Below, one piece after another: positions 25,402 through 35,368 of a stretch of 52,669 nt of DNA (positions within the stretch are counted from its first letter, which is position 1; every line of letters starts with the position of its first letter). The notes under the pieces are model-generated. The model was not told the origin of the DNA and ran no database searches. It saw nothing but the letters and a program-made list of their open reading frames with translations. The DNA is from an uncultured Chitinophagaceae bacterium (GTDB lineage Bacteria; Bacteroidota; Bacteroidia; Chitinophagales; Chitinophagaceae). The DNA is taken from contig CALESY010000105.1 of the NCBI GenBank assembly GCA_937919945.1, forward strand, positions 1 to 52,669. Direction: 5' to 3'. Made by a program: the position numbers and the translations under genes.

Positions 25402-25962
25402 CTATTTGTTATAAATATTCATGGTTTTTTCAATGCCTAAAGAAGCAAAGCTTTCTATAATTTCAACCGATTTGAGGATTTTTTCTTTTACTATTGGCAA
25501 TTCACTAGGTGTCCATCTGCTGAGTACAAAGTCTGCCTGTTTACCTTTAGGGTAGTTGTTGCCTATGCCAAAGCGAAGGCGGGCATATTGTTGTGTTTGT
25601 AGCAAGAGTTCTATGTTCTTCAACCCATTGTGTCCTGCTGCGCTTCCTGCCGGTCTTAACCGTAGCGTTTCAATAGGTAATGCTAATTCATCTACAATCA
25701 CCAATAGGTTTTCCAGGGGTATTTTTTCTTTATCCATCCAGTATTTTACAGCCTTACCACTCAGGTTCATATAGGTAGTGGGTTTAATGACTGTAAAAGA
25801 TTTTCCCTTCCATTTGCATGTAGCTACAAAGGCATGCCTGTCTAATGAGAAATTTCCATCATGTTTAATAACAAAGGCATCTGCTACGTCAAAACCAATA
25901 TTGTGCCTCGTCATGTCATATTCTGCACCTATATTACCCAGTCCGGCTATCAAAAACTTCAT
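25402..25962 (-). CDS. pth: peptidyl-tRNA hydrolase
   Basis: A 186-aa protein that frees tRNA from drop-off peptidyl-tRNA in the cytoplasm. It begins with the family pattern GLGNIGAEYDMTRHNIGF (residues 7-24) with catalytic His20. It keeps the Asn of TYMNLSGKAV, the Asp of VIVDELALP and the SAAGHNGL loop. Length is typical. No terminator or operon partner is obvious; a 166-bp gap separates it from dapB downstream. Confidence 0.97.
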   Translation of the reverse strand: MKFLIAGLGNIGAEYDMTRHNIGFDVADAFVIKHDGNFSLDRHAFVATCKWKGKSFTVIKPTTYMNLSGKAVKYWMDKEKIPLENLLVIVDELALPIETLRLRPAGSAAGHNGLKNIELLLQTQQYARLRFGIGNNYPKGKQADFVLSRWTPSELPIVKEKILKSVEIIESFASLGIEKTMNIYNK

Positions 25963-26130
25963 ATTTGCGAAGATATAACCTAAAAGTTAATGGGATTAAA
26001 ACCCTAAAATTTATTTTAACCTACCCAACTAAAAAAATTAACTTTTTGTCTGTATATTAGTAGCTTAGAAGAAATGTATAGAATTGAGGGAATACCCTGT
26101 TCATTCTTATTAAATAAAAACGCCTGTTAA

Positions 26131-28464
26131 ATGCGAAAAATTGTATTATTTACGGCTTTATTAGCATCATTCACAATCAATGCAATAGCCCAGACGTATT
26201 TTCCTGTAACACATACTACAGGTCTTTCTGTAGTAGGTGGTGTATCTGTTACAGTTTCGAATACACCTGGCAGAACAAATCCGGCACCGCAAACGTACTG
26301 TAATGCCAGTCCGTATTTCATTGGTGCAACCCAAGCAGGAGGATATGTACATAGCTTTTCTCCGGGTGTTACACACATTCGTTTGAGTGTTACAGACTTT
26401 CAGTTTGAAGATACTATATACGTTAGAGTAAATGGTGTCAATTATCCAATTACACAAGCTATGCTATCAGATTTTGGTGGTTGCTCAGATCCTGGCGGCG
26501 TTGCAAATAATATGGATGTATTTAACGGAATGGTAGTGAATACTTTAGGTGGAGGTGCAAGACGTGATGTGCAGGTTACATTCGTTAATGCTCCAAACTT
26601 CATAAATAGTGTTGAGGTATTGCACGACAGAAATAATACTGGTGCAAATGGTGTAGTATATGGTTTAGAGTTTGCACTGGATAGCTGTTTGCAGCCATTC
26701 GATATTGTCATAGATTCTCCAAGGTGTAAAGACCGTCCGTTGAAAATGACAGCTACAAACTTCCCTAATACTACTTTTGCATGGAGTACTACGGCAGGTA
26801 CAGGTTCTTGGTCTCCATCAAATACCGTTTACAATCCTACATATTTGAATACACCTTTCTCTGCAACAGGTATCTCATTTACTTGTACAGCTACACGCGG
26901 TGCTTGCGTTTATACTTCTACAAAAACTATTTTAGTAGGTAATACTCCGCCAGCAGGCCCTATGAAATTTTATGGTCCTAAATGTGTTGGAGATGTAGAT
27001 ACAGTACAGTTCCCTTCAGGTGTGGGTATAGTTGGTGGTACTACTTATATCAGAAAACCTAATGGTACTGTGGTTACATGTATTCTACCTCCTACATCGG
27101 ATTATATAGAACTGCCTAATATACAACTCTCTGATGCGGGTACGTATCGTGGTTGGGCTGTTACTACCGAGGGTTGCAGTACAGATACATTGGATGTTTT
27201 ATTAACACTGAACCCTGTAGTAAAAGCTGATTTTAGTTTTGCTACAGCTTTGGGTTGCGATGCTGATACTGTTAAATTTACTGATGCATCTTTAGGCAAC
27301 AATTCATGGAATTGGACTTTTGGTGATGGTAACAGTAGTACCGACCAAGACCCGATTAACATTTATGCAAGTCAAGGTACGTATACAGTGAAATTAGTAG
27401 CTAAAAATAGTGGTTGCGCAGATAGTATTGAGCAATTAGTGGTACTTAATCACCCACTTGATGCAGACTTTACTGTGAGTGATGATAGTATTTGTCAGGG
27501 GCAGACAGTAACGTTTGATAACCTTTCTATAGCTGCACCTAGTACCGTACCAACTTACCGTTGGGATTTCAAAGACGGTGATACATCAGACCAGTTTGAA
27601 CCTACACATTTATACAGCAGGTATGGTGTGTATGATATAACAATGACTATCACTGACTTTTTAGGTTGTCAAAAGACTGCTACCAAGCGATTAGTTGTAG
27701 ACTCATTGGGTAGTGCCAGCTTCTTCTCAGATACAGTAATATGTGCTGGCGAAAGCATTCAGTTCCTTGGAGACTATTCATTGATTGGTGGTACGTACGC
27801 AGAATGGGATTTTGCTGACGGGCACTTTATTCGTGATAAGTTCACCATTGAGCACGCCTATACACAACCGGGTACTTATTTGGTGAAACTGATAGCTAAT
27901 TACCGTATTTGTCCTGATACTACTTACGAGCAAAACATTTATGTAAGGGAGAGTCCGTTTATCGATTTGGGCAAAGACACCAGTATTTGTTTTGATGGTC
28001 AGCCCATATTGTTGAAAGACTTGGTAAATGCTTCCGGTGCTCCGGGTATTAAATGGCGTTGGAATACTGATACAAAAGATTCTACCAACTCAGTTTTGGT
28101 ACATCACCCGGGCAAATATGCTGTAACAATAGATCGGGATGGCTGTCAGGCATCAGATACTATAGAGGTGAAGAAGAATTGTTATATAGACATACCGAAT
28201 GTATTTACACCTAATGGTGATGGATATAACGACTACTTCCTGCCACGCCAGTTGTTGGGCAAGGGTATCACGAAGTTCAGCATGGTGGTTTACAATCGTT
28301 GGGGAGACATAGTATTTGAAACTAACAGCCTGAACGGCCGTGGTTGGGATGGTAAACTGAATGATAAAGAACAACCCGGAGGTGTATACATATACGTTAT
28401 AAAAGCAGGCTTTAGTAACGGATACAGTGAAAATTATCAGGGCAATGTCACCTTGTTAAGATAA
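26131..28464 (+). CDS. PKD-repeat surface protein with T9SS type B (gliding-motility C-terminal) domain
   Basis: A 777-aa secreted protein with a signal peptide ending NAIAQ. The N-terminal ~200 residues form an all-beta region without a name that I can give. PKD-type domains follow: SWNWTFGDGNSST (about 388-400), TYRWDFKDGDTSD and AEWDFADGHFIRD, each with the strand-ending GTYTVKL-type motif. The C-terminus is a CHU_C/type B sorting domain (IDIPNVFTPNGDGYNDYF, VYNRWGDIVFE, GWDGKLNDKEQPGGVYIYVI). It is therefore exported by the type IX system, probably as an adhesin or gliding-related surface protein. Confidence 0.92.
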   Translation: MRKIVLFTALLASFTINAIAQTYFPVTHTTGLSVVGGVSVTVSNTPGRTNPAPQTYCNASPYFIGATQAGGYVHSFSPGVTHIRLSVTDFQFEDTIYVRVNGVNYPITQAMLSDFGGCSDPGGVANNMDVFNGMVVNTLGGGARRDVQVTFVNAPNFINSVEVLHDRNNTGANGVVYGLEFALDSCLQPFDIVIDSPRCKDRPLKMTATNFPNTTFAWSTTAGTGSWSPSNTVYNPTYLNTPFSATGISFTCTATRGACVYTSTKTILVGNTPPAGPMKFYGPKCVGDVDTVQFPSGVGIVGGTTYIRKPNGTVVTCILPPTSDYIELPNIQLSDAGTYRGWAVTTEGCSTDTLDVLLTLNPVVKADFSFATALGCDADTVKFTDASLGNNSWNWTFGDGNSSTDQDPINIYASQGTYTVKLVAKNSGCADSIEQLVVLNHPLDADFTVSDDSICQGQTVTFDNLSIAAPSTVPTYRWDFKDGDTSDQFEPTHLYSRYGVYDITMTITDFLGCQKTATKRLVVDSLGSASFFSDTVICAGESIQFLGDYSLIGGTYAEWDFADGHFIRDKFTIEHAYTQPGTYLVKLIANYRICPDTTYEQNIYVRESPFIDLGKDTSICFDGQPILLKDLVNASGAPGIKWRWNTDTKDSTNSVLVHHPGKYAVTIDRDGCQASDTIEVKKNCYIDIPNVFTPNGDGYNDYFLPRQLLGKGITKFSMVVYNRWGDIVFETNSLNGRGWDGKLNDKEQPGGVYIYVIKAGFSNGYSENYQGNVTLLR

Positions 28465-28485
28465 TCTACTCAAATCTCATTAGTC

Positions 28486-28521
28486 ATAGAGGTCAACAGA
28501 TATGTTGACCTCTATTGTTTT
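28486..28521 (+). terminator. terminator of the T9SS type B protein gene
   Basis: A perfect 13-bp stem ATAGAGGTCAACA and its complement, GATA loop, then TGTTTTA on the plus strand. Confidence 0.88.
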
Positions 28522-28549
28522 ATAGCATTGCTCGTTTTTATACCTATGT

Positions 28550-28596
28550 TATTATTACAACAAAAGCCCTACAAAAGGGCTTTTGTTGTAATAATA
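28550..28596 (-). terminator. long symmetric hairpin downstream of trxB
   Basis: A perfect 21-bp stem with a 5-nt loop. Its core, AAAAGCCC-loop-GGGCTTTT, gives a GC stem and U-run on either strand, so it can terminate trxB and back up the terminator of the convergent gene. Confidence 0.85.
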
Positions 28597-28610
28597 TAGA
28601 TGATTTAAGA

Positions 28611-29549
28611 TTAATGCTCTAAGGCACCCAAATAACGTTCTGCGTCTAATGCGGCCATACAGCCGCTTCCGGCAGCCGTTACTGCTTGGCGGTATATTTT
28701 ATCTTGCACATCACCACACGCAAATACGCCATCAATATTTGTTTTAGATGAGCCAGCCTTGGTTATCAGATAGCCTGCATCATCCATATCCAAAACACCT
28801 TTAAAGAGACTGGAATTGGGCTCGTGCCCGATAGCTACAAAGAATGCTTTTACCGGTATAATGCTTTCCTCATTCGTTTTGTTATTCAATACTTTGATAC
28901 TATCTACCTTATGTTCGCCCAACACTTCCAGTGTTTCTGTATTCCAATGTACGTTAATGTTGGGAGTTTTAAGTACTCTGTCCTGCATTACTTTGCTTGC
29001 ACGCATTTCATCGCGACGTATCAGCATGTGTACAGTGCTGCATATTTTAGAAAGGTACAGTGCTTCTTCACAAGCAGTATCTCCTGCACCTACAATAGCA
29101 ACTTCCTGCCCTTTGAAGAAAAAGCCATCACATACTGCACATGCAGAAACTCCATGCCCATTCAGGCGTTGTTCAGATGGTAAGCCTAACCATTTGGCTG
29201 ATGCACCGGTAGCAATGATCAGGGCATCGGTTTCCATCCACTTTTCTTCATCTATTTCTACTTTGAAAGGTCGTTTGGATAAATCTACTTTTGTAGCTAG
29301 CCCCCAACGTATATCTGCACCCATGCGTTGTGCCTGCTTTTCAAAGTCTATCATCATTTGCGGGCCCATAATACCTTCCGGATAGCCTGGGTAGTTTTCT
29401 ACTTCGGTTGTAATTGTTAACTGTCCGCCTGGTTGCAAACCCTGATACAATACCGGGTTTAAACCAGCGCGTGAAGCATATATAGCTGCGGTATATCCCG
29501 CGGGGCCTGAGCCTATTATCAGGCAGTGTACTTTTTCTGTTTCAGCCAT
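28611..29549 (-). CDS. trxB: thioredoxin-disulfide reductase
   Basis: A 312-aa cytoplasmic flavoprotein that passes electrons from NADPH to thioredoxin. The FAD motif is CLIIGSGPAGYTAA (residues 9-22), the redox-active CAVC is at 137-140, the NADPH-binding GAGDTACEEALYL follows at about 154-166, and GVFACGDVQDKIYRQ is the second FAD motif. Length is typical of low-molecular-weight TrxB. Single gene. Confidence 0.97.
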   Translation of the reverse strand: MAETEKVHCLIIGSGPAGYTAAIYASRAGLNPVLYQGLQPGGQLTITTEVENYPGYPEGIMGPQMMIDFEKQAQRMGADIRWGLATKVDLSKRPFKVEIDEEKWMETDALIIATGASAKWLGLPSEQRLNGHGVSACAVCDGFFFKGQEVAIVGAGDTACEEALYLSKICSTVHMLIRRDEMRASKVMQDRVLKTPNINVHWNTETLEVLGEHKVDSIKVLNNKTNEESIIPVKAFFVAIGHEPNSSLFKGVLDMDDAGYLITKAGSSKTNIDGVFACGDVQDKIYRQAVTAAGSGCMAALDAERYLGALEH

Positions 29550-29614
29550 TATTATTAAAACTTTATAGTGCCTGCAAAGATGTGAAAAAAATGCAAGCTA
29601 TACAGCAATAAATC

Positions 29615-30523
29615 TTACTCTAATACGATTGTTTTATATACTGTCCCATAACCAGTCCAGACTCCTAAAGCACCATTACTGACATTGCTTTTAACCTGAA
29701 TAGGGGTAGAGAACGGGTTGCCTAAAGTTCCAAGCGAATATTCGTAAGTGCTCCAAAATGTATAATTGGCACGGTCTATGGCACACCATTTAAGGGTTAC
29801 GGTATCGCCCGGATAACCAACGGTAGATGAATCTCTGCTGAATTCTCTTCCGGCAGGCTCGCCAAGTGCCAATGTTGTCTCAAAATAGATACCATTTATT
29901 ATCTCATCAGGATATACAGAGTTTGGCCCAGGATAGTATGGTTCACTATTGCGTCTGGTAAAGTATCTAACGAAATTACCTGCTGTATCGGGTTCTTTGA
30001 AATAGATGCGTATTTGCCTTGCCAATGGGTTTTTATCTTTATCGAATGGAGGGTCTGGTTGAACTGTTTTTACAGAGTCAATATTAGTAGGGTTGGGTAT
30101 TTTGGTGTAAGACTCGTAAATCTTACCATCTACCTCAATAGTCAGTTTATATACTTTTTCTACTTGCCCTACAAACAGGCTACTGTTTGTGTCAATACTA
30201 TAAAAAAACAGTTTATTGCCGCTGCCTCCCGTATCTACACTGTATTCTTTGAGTTGCACTGTGCGTAGCCCGTCTGATACGGTTACTTTGGCATTGCGTA
30301 CAAAGCTGTTTTGAAGTGTATTAAGGTCTATGGTAGAAAAATAACCTATAGACTTTGTTAGGAATACATAAGGAGGTAAACCATTTTCTATTACACCTTC
30401 TACAACCAACGATGGTTCTCCTGTGTTTAGTTTAATATTTACTTCTTTCTCGCACGATGCTAATAATGCAATGCCTGTTGCTACCGATACTAACTTAACG
30501 AACTGCTTAATAAATCCTGCCAT
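29615..30523 (-). CDS. DUF4249 lipoprotein
   Basis: A 302-aa outer-membrane or periplasmic lipoprotein (lipobox LLASC, Cys24). It has the DUF4249 start pattern CEKEVNIKLNTGEPSLVVEG and the repeated beta segments of this family (AKVTVSDG, YKLTIEVDGKIYES). DUF4249 genes usually follow a TonB-dependent receptor gene; none is visible here, so the protein may act alone or with a distant partner. Ligand unknown. Confidence 0.88.
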   Translation of the reverse strand: MAGFIKQFVKLVSVATGIALLASCEKEVNIKLNTGEPSLVVEGVIENGLPPYVFLTKSIGYFSTIDLNTLQNSFVRNAKVTVSDGLRTVQLKEYSVDTGGSGNKLFFYSIDTNSSLFVGQVEKVYKLTIEVDGKIYESYTKIPNPTNIDSVKTVQPDPPFDKDKNPLARQIRIYFKEPDTAGNFVRYFTRRNSEPYYPGPNSVYPDEIINGIYFETTLALGEPAGREFSRDSSTVGYPGDTVTLKWCAIDRANYTFWSTYEYSLGTLGNPFSTPIQVKSNVSNGALGVWTGYGTVYKTIVLE

Positions 30524-30570
30524 ACAAATTTTATGCTGATGATAGATAACGCTATTAGCTGACGATTAGT

Positions 30571-31335
30571 TTAATTGGCATATATATATTTACCGTCAGC
30601 ATTATACATTACGGGTTGAATTTTTCTGTATCGTTCAAAATAGTCATATCCCCATTTCAGGTTCACCCAAAACTGTTGTTTGGTACTGTCTGTGGCATAA
30701 GACCGTCCCAGAAAGTTGAGCCCTGCCTCGTTGAAGCGTGTAGGGAATATGTGTACAGGTATATATGTTTGCCCGCTAAGTTTTGCATTCAGGCACAGGG
30801 TATATACTTCCTGTATGCCCGGGTCTGTCATAGGCATACAGCCTACTGTTACACAACCGCCATGTATGTAAATATCGCCGCCAGGCTTTTTCTTATCGCC
30901 CAATAGCATATCCGAATAGTTGGGGTAATTCAGCAGCAATGATAAATGAAAATCACTTTTTGGGTTAAAGTCTTCTATGAAATAAAATCCTTCCGGTACT
31001 TGTCTGTCGCCCTCTACGCGCTTAGGGCCTAAAATGCCAGATAATGCGCATACACGGTATAGCTTTACTAATTTATATCTGTCATCGGGGTTGTCTCTTG
31101 CCCACAGTTCCATTTCGTTTTGTGCTTTAAAGCTGCGTATGTAGATATCGGTAGGTGGATATTGTAAGCCTTTCGATTCAAACATCTTTTGCAGTGTATC
31201 ATTGTACTTTATCCACGCTTGCGATACCCTGTTGAACGACAACTGGAAATTGCGGAATGCCATCACATCATCTTGTGCAGATGCTGCATTACAAACCATT
31301 GCTACCAGTAAACTGAATGCCAGTTTTTTTATCAT
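30571..31335 (-). CDS. YafK-like L,D-transpeptidase/amidase-fold protein
   Basis: From the start chosen at 31335 (MIKKLAFS) the protein is 254 aa with a signal peptide (cleavage near ASAQ). The catalytic region of the YkuD fold is IYIHGGCVTVGCMPMTD, with Cys in VGC as nucleophile and the His of IHG. The order and the IQEVYTL after it are like E. coli YafK (DpaA). Family members act on peptidoglycan cross-links or on protein-peptidoglycan linkage in the periplasm; which reaction is catalysed here is open. Confidence 0.85.
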   Translation of the reverse strand: MIKKLAFSLLVAMVCNAASAQDDVMAFRNFQLSFNRVSQAWIKYNDTLQKMFESKGLQYPPTDIYIRSFKAQNEMELWARDNPDDRYKLVKLYRVCALSGILGPKRVEGDRQVPEGFYFIEDFNPKSDFHLSLLLNYPNYSDMLLGDKKKPGGDIYIHGGCVTVGCMPMTDPGIQEVYTLCLNAKLSGQTYIPVHIFPTRFNEAGLNFLGRSYATDSTKQQFWVNLKWGYDYFERYRKIQPVMYNADGKYIYAN

Positions 31336-31415
31336 TGTAACCACTTGCTTTTTGGGTTAGAAAAAAGCCATGTAAAGATACGGCATATATGCTTAAAGGT
31401 TTTCATAAAAATGCA

Positions 31416-31445
31416 TCAAAAAAGGGGCATTTAGCCCCTTTTCGT
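31416..31445 (-). terminator. terminator of the hppD transcript
   Basis: Stem AAAAGGGGC/GCCCCTTTT with a 5-nt loop and flanking A- and T-runs, working in either direction; it lies 24 bp after the hppD stop. Confidence 0.88.
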
Positions 31446-31468
31446 CAGTATTTAACTTTTGTCAATTT

Positions 31469-32596
31469 TTACAGATTACCACGTTTTGCCTGTTCACGTT
31501 CTATAGACTCAAACAATGCCTTAAAGTTGCCTGCACCAAAGCTTTTAGCCCCTTTGCGTTGTATGATTTCAAAGAACATAGTAGGGCGGTCTTCAACTGG
31601 CTTGGTAAAGATTTGCAGCAGATAGCCTTCTTCGTCCCTGTCCACCAGTATTTTCAGTTCCTGCAATGGTGCTACATCTTCGTCTATCTTTCCTACACGG
31701 TCAAACAGTTCTTCGTAGTAAGTATCAGGTGTATCTAGAAACTCTACGCCGCGTTTGCGCAATTCGCGTACAGTAGCGATGATATCGTTTGTAGCAACTG
31801 CGATATGCTGTACGCCCTCGCCTTCATAAAAATCAAGGTATTCTTCTATTTGTGATTTCTTTTTGCCTTCTGCAGGTTCATTAATAGGGAATTTAACATA
31901 ACCGTTACCGTTGCTCATTACTTTGCTCATAAGGGCAGAGTATTCGGTATTGATTTGCTTATCGTCAAACGTCAGTATGTTAGCAAAGCCCATCACATCT
32001 TCGTACCATTTAACGGTTTCGTTCATTCGGTTCCAGCCAACATTGCCTACGCAATGGTCAACATACAGTAACCCGGTTTCAGTAGGGTTGTATGCAGATG
32101 TATATGGCAGATAGCCCGGCATAAAGATGCCATTATAATTTTTTCGCTCTACTAACATGTGTACGGTTTCGCCATAGGTGTAGATACCTGCGGTTACTAC
32201 CTCGCCATGTTCGTCTTTCATTACCGTGGGTTCCTGATAAGCTTTTGCGCCACGCTTGGTTGTTTCTTCAAATGCGCTTTTGGCATCATCTACCCACAAC
32301 GCAAGTATCTTCACACCATCACCGTGTTTCTTTACGTGTTCAGAAACAGGATGGTCAGACTTCAAAGCTGTTGTAAGTACCAAACGTATCTTTCCCTGTT
32401 GTAAAACATATGATGCTCTGTCTCTAACACCTGTTTCAGGACCAGCATACGCTACACTCTGAAAACCGAAAGCTGTTTTATAATAGTGTGCAGACTGTTT
32501 AGCGTTACCCACATATAGTTCCAGATAGTCTGTACCGTTGATGGGTAAGAAGTCTTTTGCTGCTGCCATTTTCTGGCTTACTGTCAATGTTTCCAT
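31469..32596 (-). CDS. hppD: 4-hydroxyphenylpyruvate dioxygenase
   Basis: Fe(II) enzyme of tyrosine degradation that turns 4-hydroxyphenylpyruvate into homogentisate. The 375-aa protein has two vicinal-oxygen-chelate halves. The iron ligands are His181 (LLYVDHCVGNV), His264 (GVQHIAVAT) and Glu343 (PTMFFEIIQRKGA), all in the expected places. It lies 35 bp downstream of hmgA on the same strand, so the two successive enzymes form an operon. Fumarylacetoacetase is not in this window. Confidence 0.97.
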   Translation of the reverse strand: METLTVSQKMAAAKDFLPINGTDYLELYVGNAKQSAHYYKTAFGFQSVAYAGPETGVRDRASYVLQQGKIRLVLTTALKSDHPVSEHVKKHGDGVKILALWVDDAKSAFEETTKRGAKAYQEPTVMKDEHGEVVTAGIYTYGETVHMLVERKNYNGIFMPGYLPYTSAYNPTETGLLYVDHCVGNVGWNRMNETVKWYEDVMGFANILTFDDKQINTEYSALMSKVMSNGNGYVKFPINEPAEGKKKSQIEEYLDFYEGEGVQHIAVATNDIIATVRELRKRGVEFLDTPDTYYEELFDRVGKIDEDVAPLQELKILVDRDEEGYLLQIFTKPVEDRPTMFFEIIQRKGAKSFGAGNFKALFESIEREQAKRGNL

Positions 32597-32631
32597 ATCA
32601 ATGCCTTTTCAGTTTTTTTAGATGTTTGTTA

Positions 32632-33789
32632 TTATTCAGCCCAGCTCATAATGTAGCCAGCATCTTCAATATTTTGTGCATCCACCGTCATTTTTAGCGG
32701 GTGGAAAGTATCTACCATTACTGCCAATTCGCCTGTTTCTTTTTTGCCAATACTTTTTTCTACAGCACCCGGGTGTGGTCCGTGTGGTATACCTGCAGGG
32801 TGTAATGTTATCATACCTCGTGTTACGTGTTTGCGGCTCATAAAGTCGCCATCTACGTAGTACAGTACTTCATCGCTATCAATATTACTATGATTGTATG
32901 GAGCAGGTATCGCATCGGGGTGATAATCGTACAAACGCGGACAAAAAGAGCAGATAACAAAGTTGTGTGCATCAAAAGTCTGGTGTACGGGTGGTGGTTG
33001 ATGTACACGTCCTGTGATGGGTTCAAAGTCGTGTATACTCAGCGCATAAGGGTATTCGCAACCATCCCATCCTACTACGTCAAATGGATGGTTGGCATAT
33101 GTGATGGGGTAGAGCAAGCCTTTCTTTTTTGTGTTAATCAGAAACTCGCCTTTTTGGTCTATTGTTTGCAGATTTTGAGGTTTACGTATATCTCGCTCAC
33201 AAAAGGGGGCGTGTTCCAGTAATTGTCCGTAGCGGCTCAAATATCTTTTGGGGAATGTAATGGGGCTGAAAGATTCTGTAATGAATAAGCGATTGTTTTC
33301 ACCATCAAAATCTATCTGGTATATCGTTCCGCGAGGTACTACAAGGTAGTCTCCGTAGCTGAATGGCAGTTGCCCGTATTGTGTTTTCAAAGTACCCGTA
33401 CCCTCGTGTACAAATATTACTTCATCAGCGTCTGCGTTTTTGAAGAAATAATCTGTGAGGCTTTTGGTAGGTGCAGCCAGCGAAATCTGTACGTCATTAT
33501 TGAAAAGTACAACTTTGCGGCTTTTCAGATAGTCAGCTTCTGGCTTCACGCTGAAACCCTGAAAACTACGGTGCTTTAATATATTATCTGTAGATGCTTT
33601 CGGAGATACATCAATTGGTTCTTCTGCTTTGATGATTTGGGTAGGGGGGTGGATATGATACAGCAGCGAATAGTTGGACGAAAAACCCTCTGTACTAAAT
33701 AATTGTTCTGAATACAATTTGCCATCTGGTTGGCGAAACTGTGTGTGTCGTTTATGCGGAATATTACCAAGCGAATAGTAATGTGCCAT
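32632..33789 (-). CDS. hmgA: homogentisate 1,2-dioxygenase
   Basis: Opens the homogentisate ring to maleylacetoacetate. The 385-aa sequence is shorter than the roughly 430-aa proteobacterial and eukaryotic forms, which is common in Bacteroidota. Iron ligands appear as His300 (APYNHSNIDSDE), Glu307 (DEVLYYVDGDF) and His336 (AGIPHGPHPGA), with His270 region PPVHQTFDAHNFVICSF as substrate pocket. First gene of the pair with hppD. Confidence 0.93.
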   Translation of the reverse strand: MAHYYSLGNIPHKRHTQFRQPDGKLYSEQLFSTEGFSSNYSLLYHIHPPTQIIKAEEPIDVSPKASTDNILKHRSFQGFSVKPEADYLKSRKVVLFNNDVQISLAAPTKSLTDYFFKNADADEVIFVHEGTGTLKTQYGQLPFSYGDYLVVPRGTIYQIDFDGENNRLFITESFSPITFPKRYLSRYGQLLEHAPFCERDIRKPQNLQTIDQKGEFLINTKKKGLLYPITYANHPFDVVGWDGCEYPYALSIHDFEPITGRVHQPPPVHQTFDAHNFVICSFCPRLYDYHPDAIPAPYNHSNIDSDEVLYYVDGDFMSRKHVTRGMITLHPAGIPHGPHPGAVEKSIGKKETGELAVMVDTFHPLKMTVDAQNIEDAGYIMSWAE

Positions 33790-33895
33790 GAAGCTATTGT
33801 TTGCAGTAAAATTACAATATTCATGTGGTTAGACAATGCTTTCGGGGCAAACATGATATAAATCATGTTTGATAATTTTAGCAAGTAAACATTCG

Positions 33896-34489
33896 CTATA
33901 TGTACGTGAGAATTACCTGTATCATCCCGATTACGAAGCCAAGTACCCCACCTATTATCTCTACAAAACGGAATTCCTTGCTCATAATGGCTGTCAGTAT
34001 TTCTTCTAGTTTGTCGCTGGAGAAATTGGCTACTTTTTCTGTTACCATTTTCTCAATGTCCATCTTCTGACTTAGATTGTCAGCGTATTTGGCTATTACT
34101 TCCGGCAGCAAACTGTTTATTTCTTCCATCATGCCATCTTTCAGCTTTCCGATGGTATTGTCGCCGATGAACATCGAAACCACTGGTAACTTCTCTTGCA
34201 GTTTAACACGCAAAAAAGTATCAATATGGCCTTCAATTAAGGGAGATACACTTTCTAATTGTTTGGGGTCTTTCAGCTTGGCTGCAATATCATTGAAGTG
34301 GAGTAACTCTGTTGCTACCAGTACCCCCAATTTTTGTGCAAATTGCTGCTGCCTCTTAGGGAAGATGCCTTGTATGGTAATACCAAGAACCTTTACCGGA
34401 TTCTTAGGATGAAAAAGCATTTTTATTGCTATCCAATTAGTAAACCAACCAATGAAAGCTGAAATAAAGGGGATTAAATACAATAACAT
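33896..34489 (-). CDS. DUF445 family membrane protein
   Basis: A 197-aa protein with a first helix FISAFIGWFTNWIAIKMLFHP and a second at the C-terminus (VLGFVIGMIQVIL), and a helical, charged middle. This matches the DUF445/YheB group, whose cellular job is not settled. Its start is 12 bp after the rfbA stop, so it is probably co-transcribed with the dTDP-sugar genes. Confidence 0.82.
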   Translation of the reverse strand: MLLYLIPFISAFIGWFTNWIAIKMLFHPKNPVKVLGITIQGIFPKRQQQFAQKLGVLVATELLHFNDIAAKLKDPKQLESVSPLIEGHIDTFLRVKLQEKLPVVSMFIGDNTIGKLKDGMMEEINSLLPEVIAKYADNLSQKMDIEKMVTEKVANFSSDKLEEILTAIMSKEFRFVEIIGGVLGFVIGMIQVILTYI

Positions 34490-34501
34490 GTCTATCTTCT
34501 A

Positions 34502-35368
34502 CTATTTCTCGTTTGCTATCATTTGCAGGTATTTACCGTACCCGCTCTTCATGTATTTATTGGCAAGTACCATCAGTTGTTCTTTACCAATAAAGCCCAT
34601 ACGGTAGGCTATTTCTTCTATACAACCTATTTTCAGGCCTTGCCTCTTTTCTATCACTTCTATAAACTGTCCTGCTTCTTGCAGACTTTCAAAAGTACCA
34701 GTGTCAAGCCATGCTGTTCCTCTGTCTAATACACCTACTTCAAGCTTGCCTTTCTCTAAGTATATTTTGTTTACGTCTGTTATTTCTAATTCTCCCCGTG
34801 GTGATGGCTTCATGTTTTTGGCTATGTTCACCACTTCATTATCGTAGAAGTATAGTCCCGGTACTGCGTAGTTTGATTTTGGTGCTGCTGGTTTTTCTTC
34901 AATACTCAATACTTTGAAGCTTTTATCAAACTCTACCACACCATATCTTTCGGGGTCGTGTACCTGATAGGCAAATACTACTGCACCGTCGGGGTTTACT
35001 TTGTTTTTCAGCAAAGTACCCATACCAGAACCATAAAATATATTATCACCAAGTACCAGCGCTACGCTGTCAGTGCCTATGAACTCCTCACCCAAAATAA
35101 ATGCTTGCGCAAGTCCGTCCGGACTTGGTTGTACCACATACTCGAACTTACAACCGATTTGGCTGCCATCGCCGAGAAGCTTTTTAAATCCTGCCTGGTC
35201 TTCAGGTGTTGTAATTATAAGTATCTCCCTGATACCCGCCAACATAAGTGTTGATAGCGGATAATATATCATCGGCTTGTCATACACAGGCATTAATTGC
35301 TTGCTTACCGCTATTGTTAGGGGATACAAACGTGTGCCCGAACCACCTGCAAGAACTATTCCTTTCAT
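34502..35368 (-). CDS. rfbA: glucose-1-phosphate thymidylyltransferase
   Basis: A 288-aa enzyme that makes dTDP-glucose, the first step to dTDP-L-rhamnose and other deoxysugars of surface polysaccharides. The nucleotide-binding GGSGTRLYPLT is at residues 8-18, with the SKQLMPVYDKPMIYYPL segment next and IEEKP as a catalytic-pocket motif. It shares one base with the end of rfbB upstream and is clearly co-translated. rfbC and rfbD are not in the window. Confidence 0.97.
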   Translation of the reverse strand: MKGIVLAGGSGTRLYPLTIAVSKQLMPVYDKPMIYYPLSTLMLAGIREILIITTPEDQAGFKKLLGDGSQIGCKFEYVVQPSPDGLAQAFILGEEFIGTDSVALVLGDNIFYGSGMGTLLKNKVNPDGAVVFAYQVHDPERYGVVEFDKSFKVLSIEEKPAAPKSNYAVPGLYFYDNEVVNIAKNMKPSPRGELEITDVNKIYLEKGKLEVGVLDRGTAWLDTGTFESLQEAGQFIEVIEKRQGLKIGCIEEIAYRMGFIGKEQLMVLANKYMKSGYGKYLQMIANEK